From Trifolium pratense (taxonomy: Eukaryota > Streptophyta > Magnoliopsida > Fabales > Fabaceae), in the NCBI RefSeq assembly GCF_020283565.1, contig NC_060062.1, positions 54,148,439-54,212,438 on the forward strand: a stretch of DNA of 64,000 nucleotides. The letters run 5' to 3'. A program made the position numbers and the translations under genes. The notes beneath the pieces were generated by a model. The model worked only from the letters and a program-made list of their open reading frames with translations. It had not been told where the DNA came from and did not search any database. Below, in pieces: positions 33,146 to 44,700 of the stretch (the first letter of the stretch is position 1; each line of letters begins with the position of its first letter).

Positions 33146-35400
33146 CTAAAAGACTATTGAAGATATTTTTGTAATTTTGATACATTTAAATACTATAACG
33201 ATTAAGCCTCGAACATTCAAAAACCAAAATAATTTTGATACATTTTGTTAGACTAGGAGGAATAAATAACTTTCACTTTTTTTCTGCAATTAACTCTTTA
33301 TTGGTGTGGGTTTCTTTTCGCTTAACCTCATTTATGGGTTCGACTCTTGACATAGGCATGAATCAATGTTAAAACTCTTAGAGAGTGTTTGTCAACCATT
33401 TGGGTGCCATATAAGGCTCGACGAATTAATGTTTGCAATTGCGCGTAGAAGATACCCGATTTACACACACAAAAAAAAACACTAGGTTGAAAAACTAAAC
33501 CAAATATTAATAAATGTAAAGGTCATTTGATGCATTGGAAAATGATGCGTAGAGCCGTGGGTCATTAAAATGCACATTTATCAAAAGTGTTATTTATGTT
33601 GGAAAATGGTGCATAATGAAGTGTCTGACGTATGATTTAAATGCAATAAACCCACTTGGGTTGGTGCATTGGTATTGGTTTGAAACCTGGAGTGTGCTCC
33701 TCTTGAGGTGGCAAAACGAGTTAGATCTGTCGGGCGACCTATTTAACTCGTCATTTTTTGCGAGTCGGACCTAGATTTTAGGTTCGATGTCTTAAGTTGG
33801 CCTTCCCGCGTAACCCGCTAAAAAATGGGGAGGGACGGACCGAGTTGGCCCGCGGCCATTTTAGTTTTATATATATTTTCTTTTTCTAAGACTTTAGATG
33901 AAAAATAGAGGAAAGAGTTAAACTTTAAGGGTGAGTTTAATCCAATTTTTTTTAGTCCAAAAACCTAAACTTTACTTGCATTGTTTCTATTCCCAATCCA
34001 ATTTATTTTGATTTTGACACTTATTTAGGTGATTGAATTTATTTTGAGACTTGTTTAATGTTGTTGGACTTTTATTGATGCTTTATTTTATTGAGACTTC
34101 TTTATTTTAAAGAATGAGTTTTTCTATCATGTGCAAATTTGCACATGTTAAGAAGTTTAAAATAGTTTGTCAAAAAAAAAAAAAAAAGTTTAAAATAGTA
34201 AGTTTAAAATGATTAATTTTTTAATAAATAATTGTCATTTTCAATAAAAAATTAAAACTTTTGGTTGCTTTAACATGTGCTTATTGCACATGTTAAACAA
34301 ACCATAAAGAATAACACCGATATTATGAGGATGCCTAAGTTGGTCCGCCCGCTTTGCTCCGCCTGTTTTTGGACGGGCTTTAGGCCTAAACAGGGAGGGC
34401 CGCCCGCTTTGCTCCGCCCTGTTTATGGACGGGCTTTAGGCTTAAACAGGACGGGCCGCCTGCTTTGTCACCCTTAGTTATGATTAATTTGATTTTATTT
34501 AACTCTTTTTTATAACTTTAATCACAACCGTTCACTTTTGAGCCAACGATTGTTAGCAATTACTGCGTTAAAGCAGTAACTATGTTAAATCCATTTCCCG
34601 AATGAATTTAATTTATATGCATCGTCAGTCTAAAGTTATTTTGCAGATGCGTCCAATAATATATCGACACATCATGTATGGTAATTAAAAACACATGATG
34701 TGTCACATTCATGAAATGATGTGGCAACGCGTCATTGGATGCATGTGTAAAAAAAAGTTACACCAACAGTGCACAACAATTAAACTCTTCCCGAATTTGC
34801 TGTCGTAAAATACAGTTTTTACTTTTTAAGCACTGATGATCAAAACCCGGGTTAACAATTGAAACAACTCGCTTCTAACGCAACACATTTTCTACTCTCT
34901 GTTTTCACTAAACATATTATAAAAAGATTGCATTCCATGCATTAATTCTTAATCAACTTATTTTACTAATCATCTCTAACACACTCAATTTTTATTCTCA
35001 TAGCAACTACTAATTATTCTTAGTCAGACTTTACTTACCTCGCGACCGAATTCTGGACTACTAGGACCCCTTTCCCCCGAAACCAGAGGGTTATAAACCA
35101 AAAAATAGCAACTACTAATTAGTAACACCAGTAACCTCACAATCAAAGAAAGACTTATTTGACTATTGTGCCATGTAGTATGTTTGTTTGTTTGTTTCCC
35201 CAGAAAACCCGTTGAATTTGAAAATGTTTGGTCCTTCTACTAACTTGCTTACGTTTTCTTTGACTCCAATTCATCAAATGCACTCACATTTTCCACGCCG
35301 CCTCAAACTACGATAACTTCTATATATTCCAATGGTAACACTAACACTAACATCACTAGTTCCTTGTCTTGTCTCTTATTTCTTCCTTTTTTCTAGGTTG
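33146..35400. other. Intergenic with degraded repeats
   Basis: No coding features. A GC-rich block at about 33690-33860 has an hAT-like GGTGGCAAAACG start. It may pair loosely with the block at 34345-34473, but no clear ends were seen. The last few hundred bases are the upstream region of the AIL gene. Confidence 0.5.
34345..34473. repeat. GC-rich tandem repeat, about 55-bp unit, 2.3 copies
   Basis: CCGCCCGCTTTGCTCCGCC begins at 34345 and 34400, and a variant (CCGCCTGCTTTGTCACCC) begins at 34456. The copies alternate with GACGGGCTTTAGGC. The end GCTTTGTCACCCTTAG resembles the tip of an hAT-type element. Confidence 0.75.
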
Positions 35401-35410
35401 GACAAGTTTC

Positions 35411-38045
35411 ATGGATTTGTCAAAAAATCAAAAGCAGATACTAAGAGTGCCGAAACTTGAAGGTTTTGGTGAGACGGATATTAAACCGAATGTTGGAATT
35501 CAAATGGGTTCTACAACTACTATTGTCAACAACTTTGTTCCTAAGTTGGATTTCTTGGATTTGAACAAAAAAACTCGTTCGATAGGTATTGAGTTAGGTG
35601 ATTCTTCTTCCAAAGTTGCAGTGGATTGTGATAGTTCCAAAATTGCTGCTACTACTCATACCATTGGCCAACGAAGTTCAATCTACAGAGGAGTCACAAA
35701 GTATACTCATTGATTATGTATTATGTTTTTAGTCCTTATTTAATTACTTTTTTTTAGGACGATTAAATTATACTGGTATAACATCTGAATAATTTTCGGT
35801 GGTTTTTGTTTTTTGTGTAACTAGGCACAGATGGACAGGTAGATATGAAGCACATCTATGGGACAACAGCTGTAAACGAGAGGGTCAGGTCAGGAAAGGG
35901 CGTCAAGGTTCTTTTCTATCACCCTCTCTTCTTCTTCTTCTTATTCTTATTATTAAATAAATTTTGCATGCAAATATATGAAAAGAGATTTTAAGGTGAT
36001 GATAATAAAGTGCTATGTACATGTTGATCCTGTGATTAATTTTCAACTAATTACCAATGTGCTACCATTTTGTTCATGTGGGGGTTGTGGCTGTGTATGT
36101 AATTTCTTTGACTTTAATTTGATTCGAAGCTGCCATTTTGTTTGGTTTCGTAGTGGATCAAATTATGGTTATATTGTGATTTTGTTAAAACTACAAAGTG
36201 TAATTTTTATAAAATTATGGTGGTTCAATGTGATTTTGTCAAATTAATCCGATACAGAAACATGTATAAGTGAGAGACATTTTCTACATTGTACACGTCG
36301 ATTTTGTGAAGTTGAGTTAGACATATGCCAAATTCTAACAAATATATCAATTAAGTATTAACCTTTAAATTTTCTCCTAATTTTAGTTGTCTAGAAATTG
36401 AGATGTCCATGAGAATGTACTAGCTTATGGGAAGTATTTAACTTGAAAAATCACCATCAATTGGTTATTACCTTTACCATAACCTGAATTTCTTGCATTT
36501 CTTTTACATGGAATGACTCGGTGCACTTCTTGGCTCCTGTCACATGGCTTTGGACTATTCCTACAGTGTATTTGGGTGAGGAATGTTTCTACTAAATTCT
36601 ATCTTAGATTTTTCAACTTCCTTCTAAGTTGATATGGTTTAGTACTTGATGAACTAATTGTTATGATTATCAGGTGGGTATGATAAGGAAGAAAATGCAG
36701 CAAGGGCTTATGATTTGGCAGCACTCAAGTTCTGGGGATCAGGAGCTACTACAAATTTTCCTGTAACAATTATTTTTACTATTCTGTTTGGATTTATATT
36801 TTAAGTATATAAATGAGTTGCAACATTGAAGTGAGACTAAGAACTAAGAAAAATTCTACTAGATGAATGTATTTTAGTTCACACTTATTGAAAATATATG
36901 TACATGAGTCATGTAGATTTTGAATGTTCAAATATTGGAACTTGCATCACTTAATTAGCATATATTTATTCTCTGAAATATTTCAGGTTTCCCATTATGC
37001 AAAGGAATTAGAGGAGATGAAAGATGTAGGAAACCAAGAATTTGTTGCTTCACTGCGAAGGTTTGTACGAGCTAGTCGATTTTGCACTATAATTCAATAC
37101 ATCACCTAAAATTGTACCTCTCTGCTTGCAGGAAAAGCAGTGGTTTTGCTAGGGGTGCTTCCATGTACCGGGGTGTTACAAGGTTTGAAATAATTTAACA
37201 TAAATATTGTACCATGTATTTACCATTCCGGTGTGTCTCTCGTATTTATACTTTGGTACCTTCAGGCACCATCAACAGAGTAAATGGCAAGCACGAATTG
37301 GTCGAGTTGCTGGAAACAAAGATCTCTACTTGGGAACATTTGGTAAACTTTCACCTTCTGTTATACAATATAATTGGATTTAGAGAAATGCTTAATAGTA
37401 TGACACTATTAGCTTGAATCTGCTGATTGTTTTAACTGATCTCCTCATAGATTTTAATCCATCGATGGTCACTATTTTTGGCATGAAATAGAGTTTCGGT
37501 CAGATTTAGGGTCTATTGAGATTATCCTTTTCTGAGTTTATCTATTTGAGATAACATATGAAAAACAGCGTATGACATATTTACGCATTAAGTTATTTTC
37601 AACTTATTGTCATTAACTAATAACTTATATATAAGCACTTATAAAACAAGATTTATGCATTAAGCACTTAATCAAATTGTTTGTTCGTGGTTTTTGCATT
37701 GTATCAGCTACTGAAGTGGAAGCTGCAGAAGCATACGACATTGCTGCCATAAAGTTTAGAGGTGCAGAAGCTGTAACCAATTTTGAGGCGAGTAGATACA
37801 ATATGAGAGCTATATCACAGATTTCTCTTCCAGTTAGCGGAGCAGCAAAACGCTTGAAACCTTCTCAACAATCAGAGATCAATTTTCTGCCAATTGCTTC
37901 TGTACCATATGGTTCTGCAACACAGTATTTCCCCAACAATCACTTCCATCATTTTAATCCAACTACCAATGAAGAAAGTAGCACAGCAGAGTCTACTCCA
38001 ACTACAACCAATGCAGCAGCTGAGTTATTCCTTTGGCCCCGTTAG
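35411..38045 (+). CDS. AINTEGUMENTA-like AP2 transcription factor (336 aa)
   Basis: Nuclear DNA-binding factor with two AP2 domains. Eight exons keep phase: 35411-35700, 35825-35907, 36567-36575, 36674-36762, 36987-37060, 37132-37182, 37266-37342, 37708-38045. Exon 3 is a 9-nt microexon (TGTATTTGG) that supplies VYL. AP2 repeat 1 covers about 90-157 ([20 protein letters not shown], then VYLGGYDKEE), the linker 158-192 ([13 protein letters not shown]), and repeat 2 about 193-258 ([19 protein letters not shown] to [15 protein letters not shown]). The insertion in repeat 1 ([13 protein letters not shown]) places it in the ANT/AIL branch, not the AP2/TOE branch. The N-terminus is short compared with ANT or PLT proteins, so it may be an AIL1- or WRI-like member. 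The ATG before DLSKNQ is the first in frame. The conserved start of repeat 1 reads THKH-free TKHRW (Lys) where most relatives have Arg. Confidence 0.92.
36567..36575 (+). other. 9-nt microexon of the AIL gene
   Basis: TGTATTTGG is bounded by CTACAG on the left and GTGAGG on the right. Joined to exon 2 (ending in G) and exon 4 (starting GT), it gives Val-Tyr-Leu-Gly. VYL at this site is conserved across AP2/AIL genes, and the 9-nt exon is a known trait of the family. Confidence 0.9.
37515..37682. mobile_element. Degenerate MITE in AIL intron 7
   Basis: It carries TTAAGTTATTTTCAACTTATT and TATATAAGCACTTATAAA motifs related to the element at 31380-31585. The ends are approximate. Confidence 0.45.
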
Positions 38046-38867
38046 TCCCGTTGAATTTCGCTATTTGTCTGTTCTGCTAACAGATTATTTTTATTTAAAT
38101 TTCTGTCAAGTAACATCTGAAATATGATGAGGACTATTGAGTTGTGCATTTAAGTTTGAACAAATATTGCTTTTTCGCATGAAATGGTAATAAATAACAA
38201 CTTTTGTTTTATAACTTAACTTTTGAGCTTTTCCTGTTGGCATATGAATGACACATTCAATATCCATTATGTGTCTGCGTTTTTTTTTTTTTACTGATTC
38301 TGGTGAATGTTATTGTAGTTTTTTTTTGTTTTGGGGATGAGAAGTTTCTTGAGTGGGGAGTACAGTCAAAATATAATGCTCCATCTTTTGACAAAGTGTT
38401 TAGGAAGTGGTTCTTTTCCCCTTAGTTTTCATATAAATATAATTTTTTTAGATTAGAATAAGTATGAGTTTCCACCACCATTTAGCGGTAATCAATCTCT
38501 GTCAAAAAATTTATGGTGCATATATGGCGTGTTCTACAATCATATAAATCTAATCTAAAAGACGATGAGAAATATATATGTATGAAAATAATTCAATTGG
38601 AAGAAGTGAACTTATGGTGTATGCTTTATAAATTTTTCAATAGATATTAGTCACAGAGAAAACTTCAACTTAAGTGTATAGTGTATACATATACATCTTT
38701 TACATGCACAATTTGGTATTTACAGTAGAAAAATTAAAATAAAAGAGTCTTATGAACATATAATTGATATTGGATTATATTGTAAAATTATTTTATATCA
38801 TCGGTGCATTCGTTTACCTAGGTACAAAATGAGACCATGAGGTCCATATCGATAATAGAAAGACCTG
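38046..38867. other. AIL 3' flank and intergenic DNA
   Basis: AATAAA near 38190 is a candidate poly(A) signal for the AIL gene. I see nothing else of note. Confidence 0.5.
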
Positions 38868-39128
38868 TCACCTACCAGCAATTCGGGCAGAAGTAGACCC
38901 TTCCCCCGGCATAATAGCACCACCCAGCTTTGCTGCATCTGGATAGTAGTAGCACATATCTTTTTCTAGTGAGGGATAATGAAACCAACGATAGAGTTGG
39001 CCTAGCCTAGCGCGACTTCCACCCCTTGTCTCCGACCGGGAGATAGAGACTACTTCATTGGCTACTTCAACATCTCCTTCCAAGCCAAGCCGTCTCATTT
39101 TCTCATAATAAAATTGAAAGTACATCAT
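38868..39128 (-). other. Unidentified 86-codon open frame, possible organelle-derived insert
   Basis: The frame is open from ATG to stop and is clearly richer in GC than the AT-rich DNA on both sides. The product is basic and polar (for example SRSETRGGSRARLGQLYRW and YYYPDAAKLGGAIMPGEG). It has no signal peptide or membrane segment. I do not recognise a family. Base composition and style recall plant mitochondrial DNA, so a NUMT is my first guess and an orphan gene or captured exon the second. No TATA box or intron evidence supports expression. Confidence 0.35.
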
Positions 39129-39274
39129 GCTGAAAAATGTAACTTTAGCTACAATAATTAAAGAGGGTAAAATGCATATATGATATTTTTTAAAAAATAA
39201 TTTAAAGGTCTATTCAATTTAAGAATAAAAAAGAATAATTTATTTCACATAAGAGAATTAGAATGTGCTTAAAC

Positions 39275-39345
39275 AAATGTGAATCGAACTCAGGATCTAT
39301 ATTGTACTACTCAAATCTCTTACCACTAGATCAAATTTAGTTTGC
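39275..39345 (-). mobile_element. tRNA-like SINE fragment, family 2, minus strand
   Basis: On the minus strand TGATCTAGTGGTAAGAGATT is followed by GAGTTCGATTC, matching the 24360 copy in order and spacing. Confidence 0.65.
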
Positions 39346-39450
39346 ACACTCACATTACAATTACATACCTATTTTGGTATAATTACTACAAAAATAAAAT
39401 TAAATAAACACACAATTCAATTATGAACAAAAAATAAAAAAAAAAACTCT

Positions 39451-40092
39451 TCATGGGCCTAAGCGTTTCAACCCGTTACGAGCTTCAACCGAATCAGGTT
39501 CAACATCATCTAGAACCTTCTGGAACAAATTCCTCGCTTCTTCTTTCATCCCTTTCCATTCATAACATTTCCCCAACAAACACATCATCGAATCCAAATT
39601 ATCATATTCCTCACCACTCACTGTAATCGCTTCCACAACATCCTCCATCGCCGAGTCAACTCGCCGCCGTCGATTCACTTCCAATTTCATCTCAGCTCTA
39701 AAAACCAACGCCTCGGCGCGCTCTTCCGATGAAAGCAACTTCGCGGCCGGTAAAGAGAGAGCGATGTTAAGGGACCTGATGGCGGCGGTGCGGTGGTTCA
39801 TGATGTGAAGTGCTCGTGCTCGGAGAATGTGAACGGTAGGATCTCTTGGAGTTAGAGAGAGGGCTTGATCGGCTTCTACGAGAGCGTTTTTAGCGTGTTG
39901 GGCTTTGTTTGTTGTGGATCGGGCCCGGTTCAGGTGACGTGATGCTTGGTTTATGTGGCGGTTTGGTTCGGTTTTATTGCGGGTTCGGGTTTTGGATTGG
40001 GTTGTTTGGTTTCGGAGATAATGCATGAGGAAGAAGAGTGATAAGGTTAGGATTAAGATACCTAATTGAATTATTGCCTCTGTTGAAGCCAT
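39451..40092 (-). CDS. Membrane-anchored TPR-like protein (213 aa)
   Basis: An intronless gene with high GC for the region. Residues about 8-24 (IQLGILILTLSLFFLMHYL) form one membrane helix, followed by a basic stretch (NQTTQSKTRTRNK) that would face the cytosol. The rest is helical. A tandem of TPR-like repeats covers about 60-210: ALVEADQALSLTPRDPTVHI, then AALHIMN/RSLNIALSL-type helices, and near the C-terminus MCLLGKCYEWKGMKEEARNL. Such proteins usually act as scaffolds for protein-protein contact, but no partner can be inferred. The ATG before ASTEAII is the only sensible start. A long-TIR Mutator-like element begins 168 bp upstream of it. Confidence 0.85.
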   Translation of the reverse strand: MASTEAIIQLGILILTLSLFFLMHYLRNQTTQSKTRTRNKTEPNRHINQASRHLNRARSTTNKAQHAKNALVEADQALSLTPRDPTVHILRARALHIMNHRTAAIRSLNIALSLPAAKLLSSEERAEALVFRAEMKLEVNRRRRVDSAMEDVVEAITVSGEEYDNLDSMMCLLGKCYEWKGMKEEARNLFQKVLDDVEPDSVEARNGLKRLGP

Positions 40093-40259
40093 AATCTTTT
40101 TTTTATTTTATTTTGTTGCTATGGGTTGCAATTTAAATGGCTATGTATAAATGTTTTTTATTTTTGGTTACAAGCTATGTATAAATGTCCAAGATAACAT
40201 AACATAAAACAATGACTTTGTTCCGTCAAAAATAAAATAAAACACGACTTTATATTTAA

Positions 40260-40741
40260 GGGTAAATAGTGTCATACCCCCCTGCAAAATAGGCGAGTTT
40301 TGCGTTACCCCCCTGCAAAATATTTTTTTGAGATTACCCCCCTGCAATGTCAAGATTCCTTGCGTTACCCCCCTGGCTCAACAAGTGGGCATATGACATG
40401 GACGAATCTTGACGTGGCATGACACGTGGAAATTAATTTTTTTTTTATTTATTTTTAATTGCCAACTCAGTAATTATTTATTTTTTAATTAAAAAAAATG
40501 AAAAAAACTTTTTTTTTTAAGGTAACTTTTTTTTTAAAGAATCTTTTTTTTAAAAAAAAAAAATTTTTTAAAGAAACTTTTTTTTTTAAAGAAATTTTTT
40601 TATTTAAAGAAACTTTTTTTTTCGTTCAGTTCATATGCAGCGATTGTTCTTCGTTTTCAATTTCAATTTGGGGTTAGGGCAAAGCGATTGTTCTTGCGTT
40701 ACTATGTGATTGCAGTTTTTTTTTTTTTTTTTTGGTTACTC

Positions 40742-40779
<38 letters not shown>

Positions 40780-41171
40780 GTTTTTTGGTTACTATTATTA
40801 TTATTAGTTTTTTTTTCATCTTCGTTTTTTTTTTGGTTACTCTATTATTAGTTATTATATATATATAAGAATTTTTTTTATATATATATATAATAACAAC
40901 TTTTAGTCAAAAAAAAAAAAAAACTTTCTTTTAAGTAAGTTCATAAAAATATAACAACTTTTAAGTTTTTTTTTTCTTTTTTTAATTAAAAACCCACATT
41001 AATTAATGAGTTGGCAATTAAAAATAAATAATCCACGTGTCATGCCACGTCAAGATTCTTCCATGTCATATGCCCACTTGTTGAGCCAGGGGGGTAACGC
41101 AAGGAATCTTGACATTGCAGGGGGGTAATCTCAAAAAAATATTTTGCAGGGGGGTATGACACTATTTACCC
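40260..41171. mobile_element. Mutator-like MITE, 912 bp, long TIRs, 9-bp TSD
   Basis: The left end GGGTAAATAGTGTCATACCC and the right end (its complement) match for about 170 bp, including several TACCCCCCTGCAA units and GTGGCATGACACGTGG. It is flanked by a perfect 9-bp duplication TATATTTAA (40251-40259 and 41172-41180). The centre is low-complexity A/T with an (ATT)n run at 40742-40779. There is no coding capacity. Confidence 0.95.
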
Positions 41172-41219
41172 TATATTTAATGAAACAAGTGTTATTTTTA
41201 ATAAGAAAACATAGAAACT

Positions 41220-41345
41220 TTTTGTGAGCTCAGTTGTTAGGGACAATACATTATATATTCAGGGTTGAGGTTTGAACCCGATTATCTCACTTATCCACTT
41301 TAAGGTGAAATTTTTAATCACTAAACTATTTGACCGAAAAAAACA
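41220..41345 (+). repeat. Possible tRNA-like SINE fragment
   Basis: TGAGCTCAGTTGTTAGGG (A-box-like) is followed by GAGGTTTGAACCC (B-box-like). A similar sequence with the same tail (CACTAACTATTTG or close form) is at 59560-59680. Confidence 0.45.
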
Positions 41346-41720
41346 GTAGAAACCGAGCTAATATTCTCTTTCTATCTTGAAGATTATTGTATTTTATTTT
41401 GCAAACTTTCTTGAACAAAATTTATACACATACACACTTTTCCTACAGTATCTCTACATTAACACAATATTAAACAAACTATGACAAATGCATTAACACA
41501 ATATGTAACTCTAATAAACAAACTATGACTGCTGCTTGACTAATGATGATCATTACAAGTTCATGTCAATTTACAAGCCTAAATATTATATAAAGACAAA
41601 AGTTTATGTTGTGAGATTCTCAACTTTTTCCACAACTATACAACAAATTATATCATTCCATAAAATTTTCAACACATACATTACAAACAGATCACAATTC
41701 TAATATCATATGAATAATCA

Positions 41721-44700
41721 TCACTCCATGATTAATTCCTTGTGGCGATTGAGATCATTCAAATAACTAGAACAAGTATAGTCTTCTAAATCACATGCAT
41801 CTAACAAAAGTGACCTTGGTGCTATTGATTTTTGAGTCAGGTCCATAGCCACCTCTTCTCCTTTCAATAGTAGCACAACCTATATTGTTCACAAATAAAA
41901 AAAAAAAAAAAAACAAAATGAGGGTATGATAGCAAATACCAAAGTGAAAGAGAGGAAAAAAAAAACATGTTTATTTTGTTACCTGGCTCATGTATGGCCT
42001 TTTAGAGGACATGTGGTGGATACACATGGAAGCTGTTGCCATGGCAAGCATCATTTCAGTTGGATCATATTGTTCTTCTAATCTTGGATCTGCTATTTCT
42101 TTCACTTTTTTTGCATCCAATAGTGGTTTAGCCTGACCACAACCAAACATGATCAATCTTTTGTTTTCAACAAATTATTAGTATTTTTTTTGTTGAAATA
42201 AAAAATGTCGGTAAGTTAGTGGTTATCGTAATTTCTAGAGCTTAATTGATTCCCGTGCTTTTTCCTAAAAATATTTTGTATCTCTTAGCTCATTAACTGA
42301 ACTACAACTACCTAATTGAGACACAAAGTTGAGTCGAAAAGTTGCTAGATTAATACTACGGTTACACGTACATTAAAAATCTTATGATCTCAAAATAAAA
42401 TAGAACTAATATGATCTCATTCACATTAATATTGCGGTTACACATACATTAAAAAATTTATGTAGACATAAGATTTCTAATGTCACTCTAGCCGCATTGC
42501 ACACAGGATTTGAGTATAGTTTGTTGAGGGTTACGGAGACTTACCCAAATCACAAGACTTTGCCTGCTATTTGAATCGACTGCACGACGACCTGTCATGA
42601 GCTCAAGTAACAATACTCCAAATGCAAATACATCAGTCTTCTCATCCACAAGTCCATGCATGAAATACTCTGGAGCCAAATACCTGAACCAATTCCATCA
42701 ACAAAAAGTTTCAGAAATTGAAATTACACAAACATGAAAATGTATATTAAAAACTCCTTCATTTGATGCTGCAATTAATGCCAACCCAAATGTGCCTTCT
42801 ATTGGAAAAACAACATGATGTGCCCATTTATCTGGTAGCCACTTTGCCAATCCAAAATCTGAAATCTGCAGTTTAAATTTTACAGAATTAATTGTTTAGT
42901 GTCCAAAAACATATATGAATTGAAGTTCACAAAAATTTAACCATAGTGTATAACAGGTTGATAGAAAAGTACCTCAGCTTCATCATCTTGGTTGAGTAAT
43001 ATGTTTGAGGCTTTGATGTCTCTGTGAATGATTCTTCTTGGACACTCTTCATGGAGATATTGCAACCCTTTGGCTACTCCAAGTGCTACCTTGTACCTTG
43101 TCTTCCATTCCAAACATTCAGAACCTGAAATGTTATTTAATGTCACTTTCTTTAGCCACAAGTTAAATATGAAATTAACTTTCCCATAACAATTTAGAAT
43201 ATCTTTACAACAGGGTTGACAATTATCTCGTTGAACTCTGTTCATGAACCAAATGATTTGAATTTAAACTCGTAAAATAAATAAGCTGAACTCGAGTTAT
43301 GTATAGTTTGACTTGTTTCGTTCATGAACTAGCTCGAATTGAGTGTATGTTGTTTCTCACTTTGTATGATAACAATTCATCGGTAGCTTATATCATGGTT
43401 TTAAAATGCAGTCTTCAACTACAATTGTGGTCCAAATATAAAATATTTTGAGGTCCTTACAACGGTATTTCAACTGCAATTTCGACTGTATTTTGCCGTG
43501 ATATAAAAGTTCGCAATGTAATTGTAGCCGCAACTGCAATTTAATTAAACCCTACTCTGAATAACTAGAAAACAAAGTAGGAAAACAAAAACAGAAGGAA
43601 GAGGTGAATTAAAAGTAAGAAAAAGATCTAGCAATGCACCAAAGAGCAAAGAGGAAAGGCTTCCATGAGATGCAAATTGTAGAACAAAGTAGAGTCCACG
43701 ATCAATTCCAAAACCAATGAGGCGTGTTGAATTTGGATGGTTAATGTGAGCAATGATCCCAAGCTCCGACAAGAAATCACCAGCTTTGTCTCCAACTTCT
43801 TTTTCATCCTTCACTAGCCTCTTTACTGCTACAACTGTTCCATCAGGTAACCGTCCTTTATACACTTCTGCATGACCACCTTTTCCAATCATGTTGTCTA
43901 CAAAATCACAAATGAAAATGTTACAATAGTATTACAATTTTAAAATATTTGTGCAGGCATATGCCCACATAGTGTTGGCTATAGCTCCGTCGCTGTAGTT
44001 TTGTCATCTCACAACCAATGCGAGACTTCTTAACAAATCCGGCGCGAATATAAATGGTGGGTGGCCCACCCAGCGGATCATGGAAGAGGCTCATATACCA
44101 TCTTAGAATTGGGAGTTGGGCATAACTCAACCCTACAAAACCAGCTTGAAAGGTGAGAATTGCCCTCATTTTTTTTTTGTACAAGAATTGTCCTCATTTA
44201 TAAACATATATTCAGATCATCTCACAACCAATATAAGACTTCTTAACACACCCCCTCGTGCCCAACACTATTAGGTGTGCGCGGATTTAAATGGTGGGTG
44301 GCATGATTAGAAACCTGATAGCAAGTGACCCGACTGATGGTGGAGGAGGCTCTAGTACCATCATAGAGTTGAGAGTTGGGTGTAACTCAAACTTACAAAA
44401 TCAGTTTGTAATTAAGGTGAAGATGCCTCTACTTTATGGATTACATATATTCAGGTTATCTCGCAACTGATGTGAGACTTGTTAACCCACTCGAACATAC
44501 CAAAGTGCATCACGCATAATAACATGCTAACACCTATTAGAGGAAATAGACATTTTGATCATCGAAATTCTAAAGGTGGAGTAATTGATAAGTCCCTCAA
44601 ATTTATGAAATAACAAATTAATCTCTTAAATTAAAGAACGTCAATCAATTTAGTCCATTCATCTACATATCTCTTTGTAAACATTTATCAAAACCAATGA

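Noticed and set aside
33690..34477. One complete hAT element spanning both GC-rich blocks
   Set aside because: The two outer sequences resemble TIRs only loosely, and no 8-bp duplication could be found.
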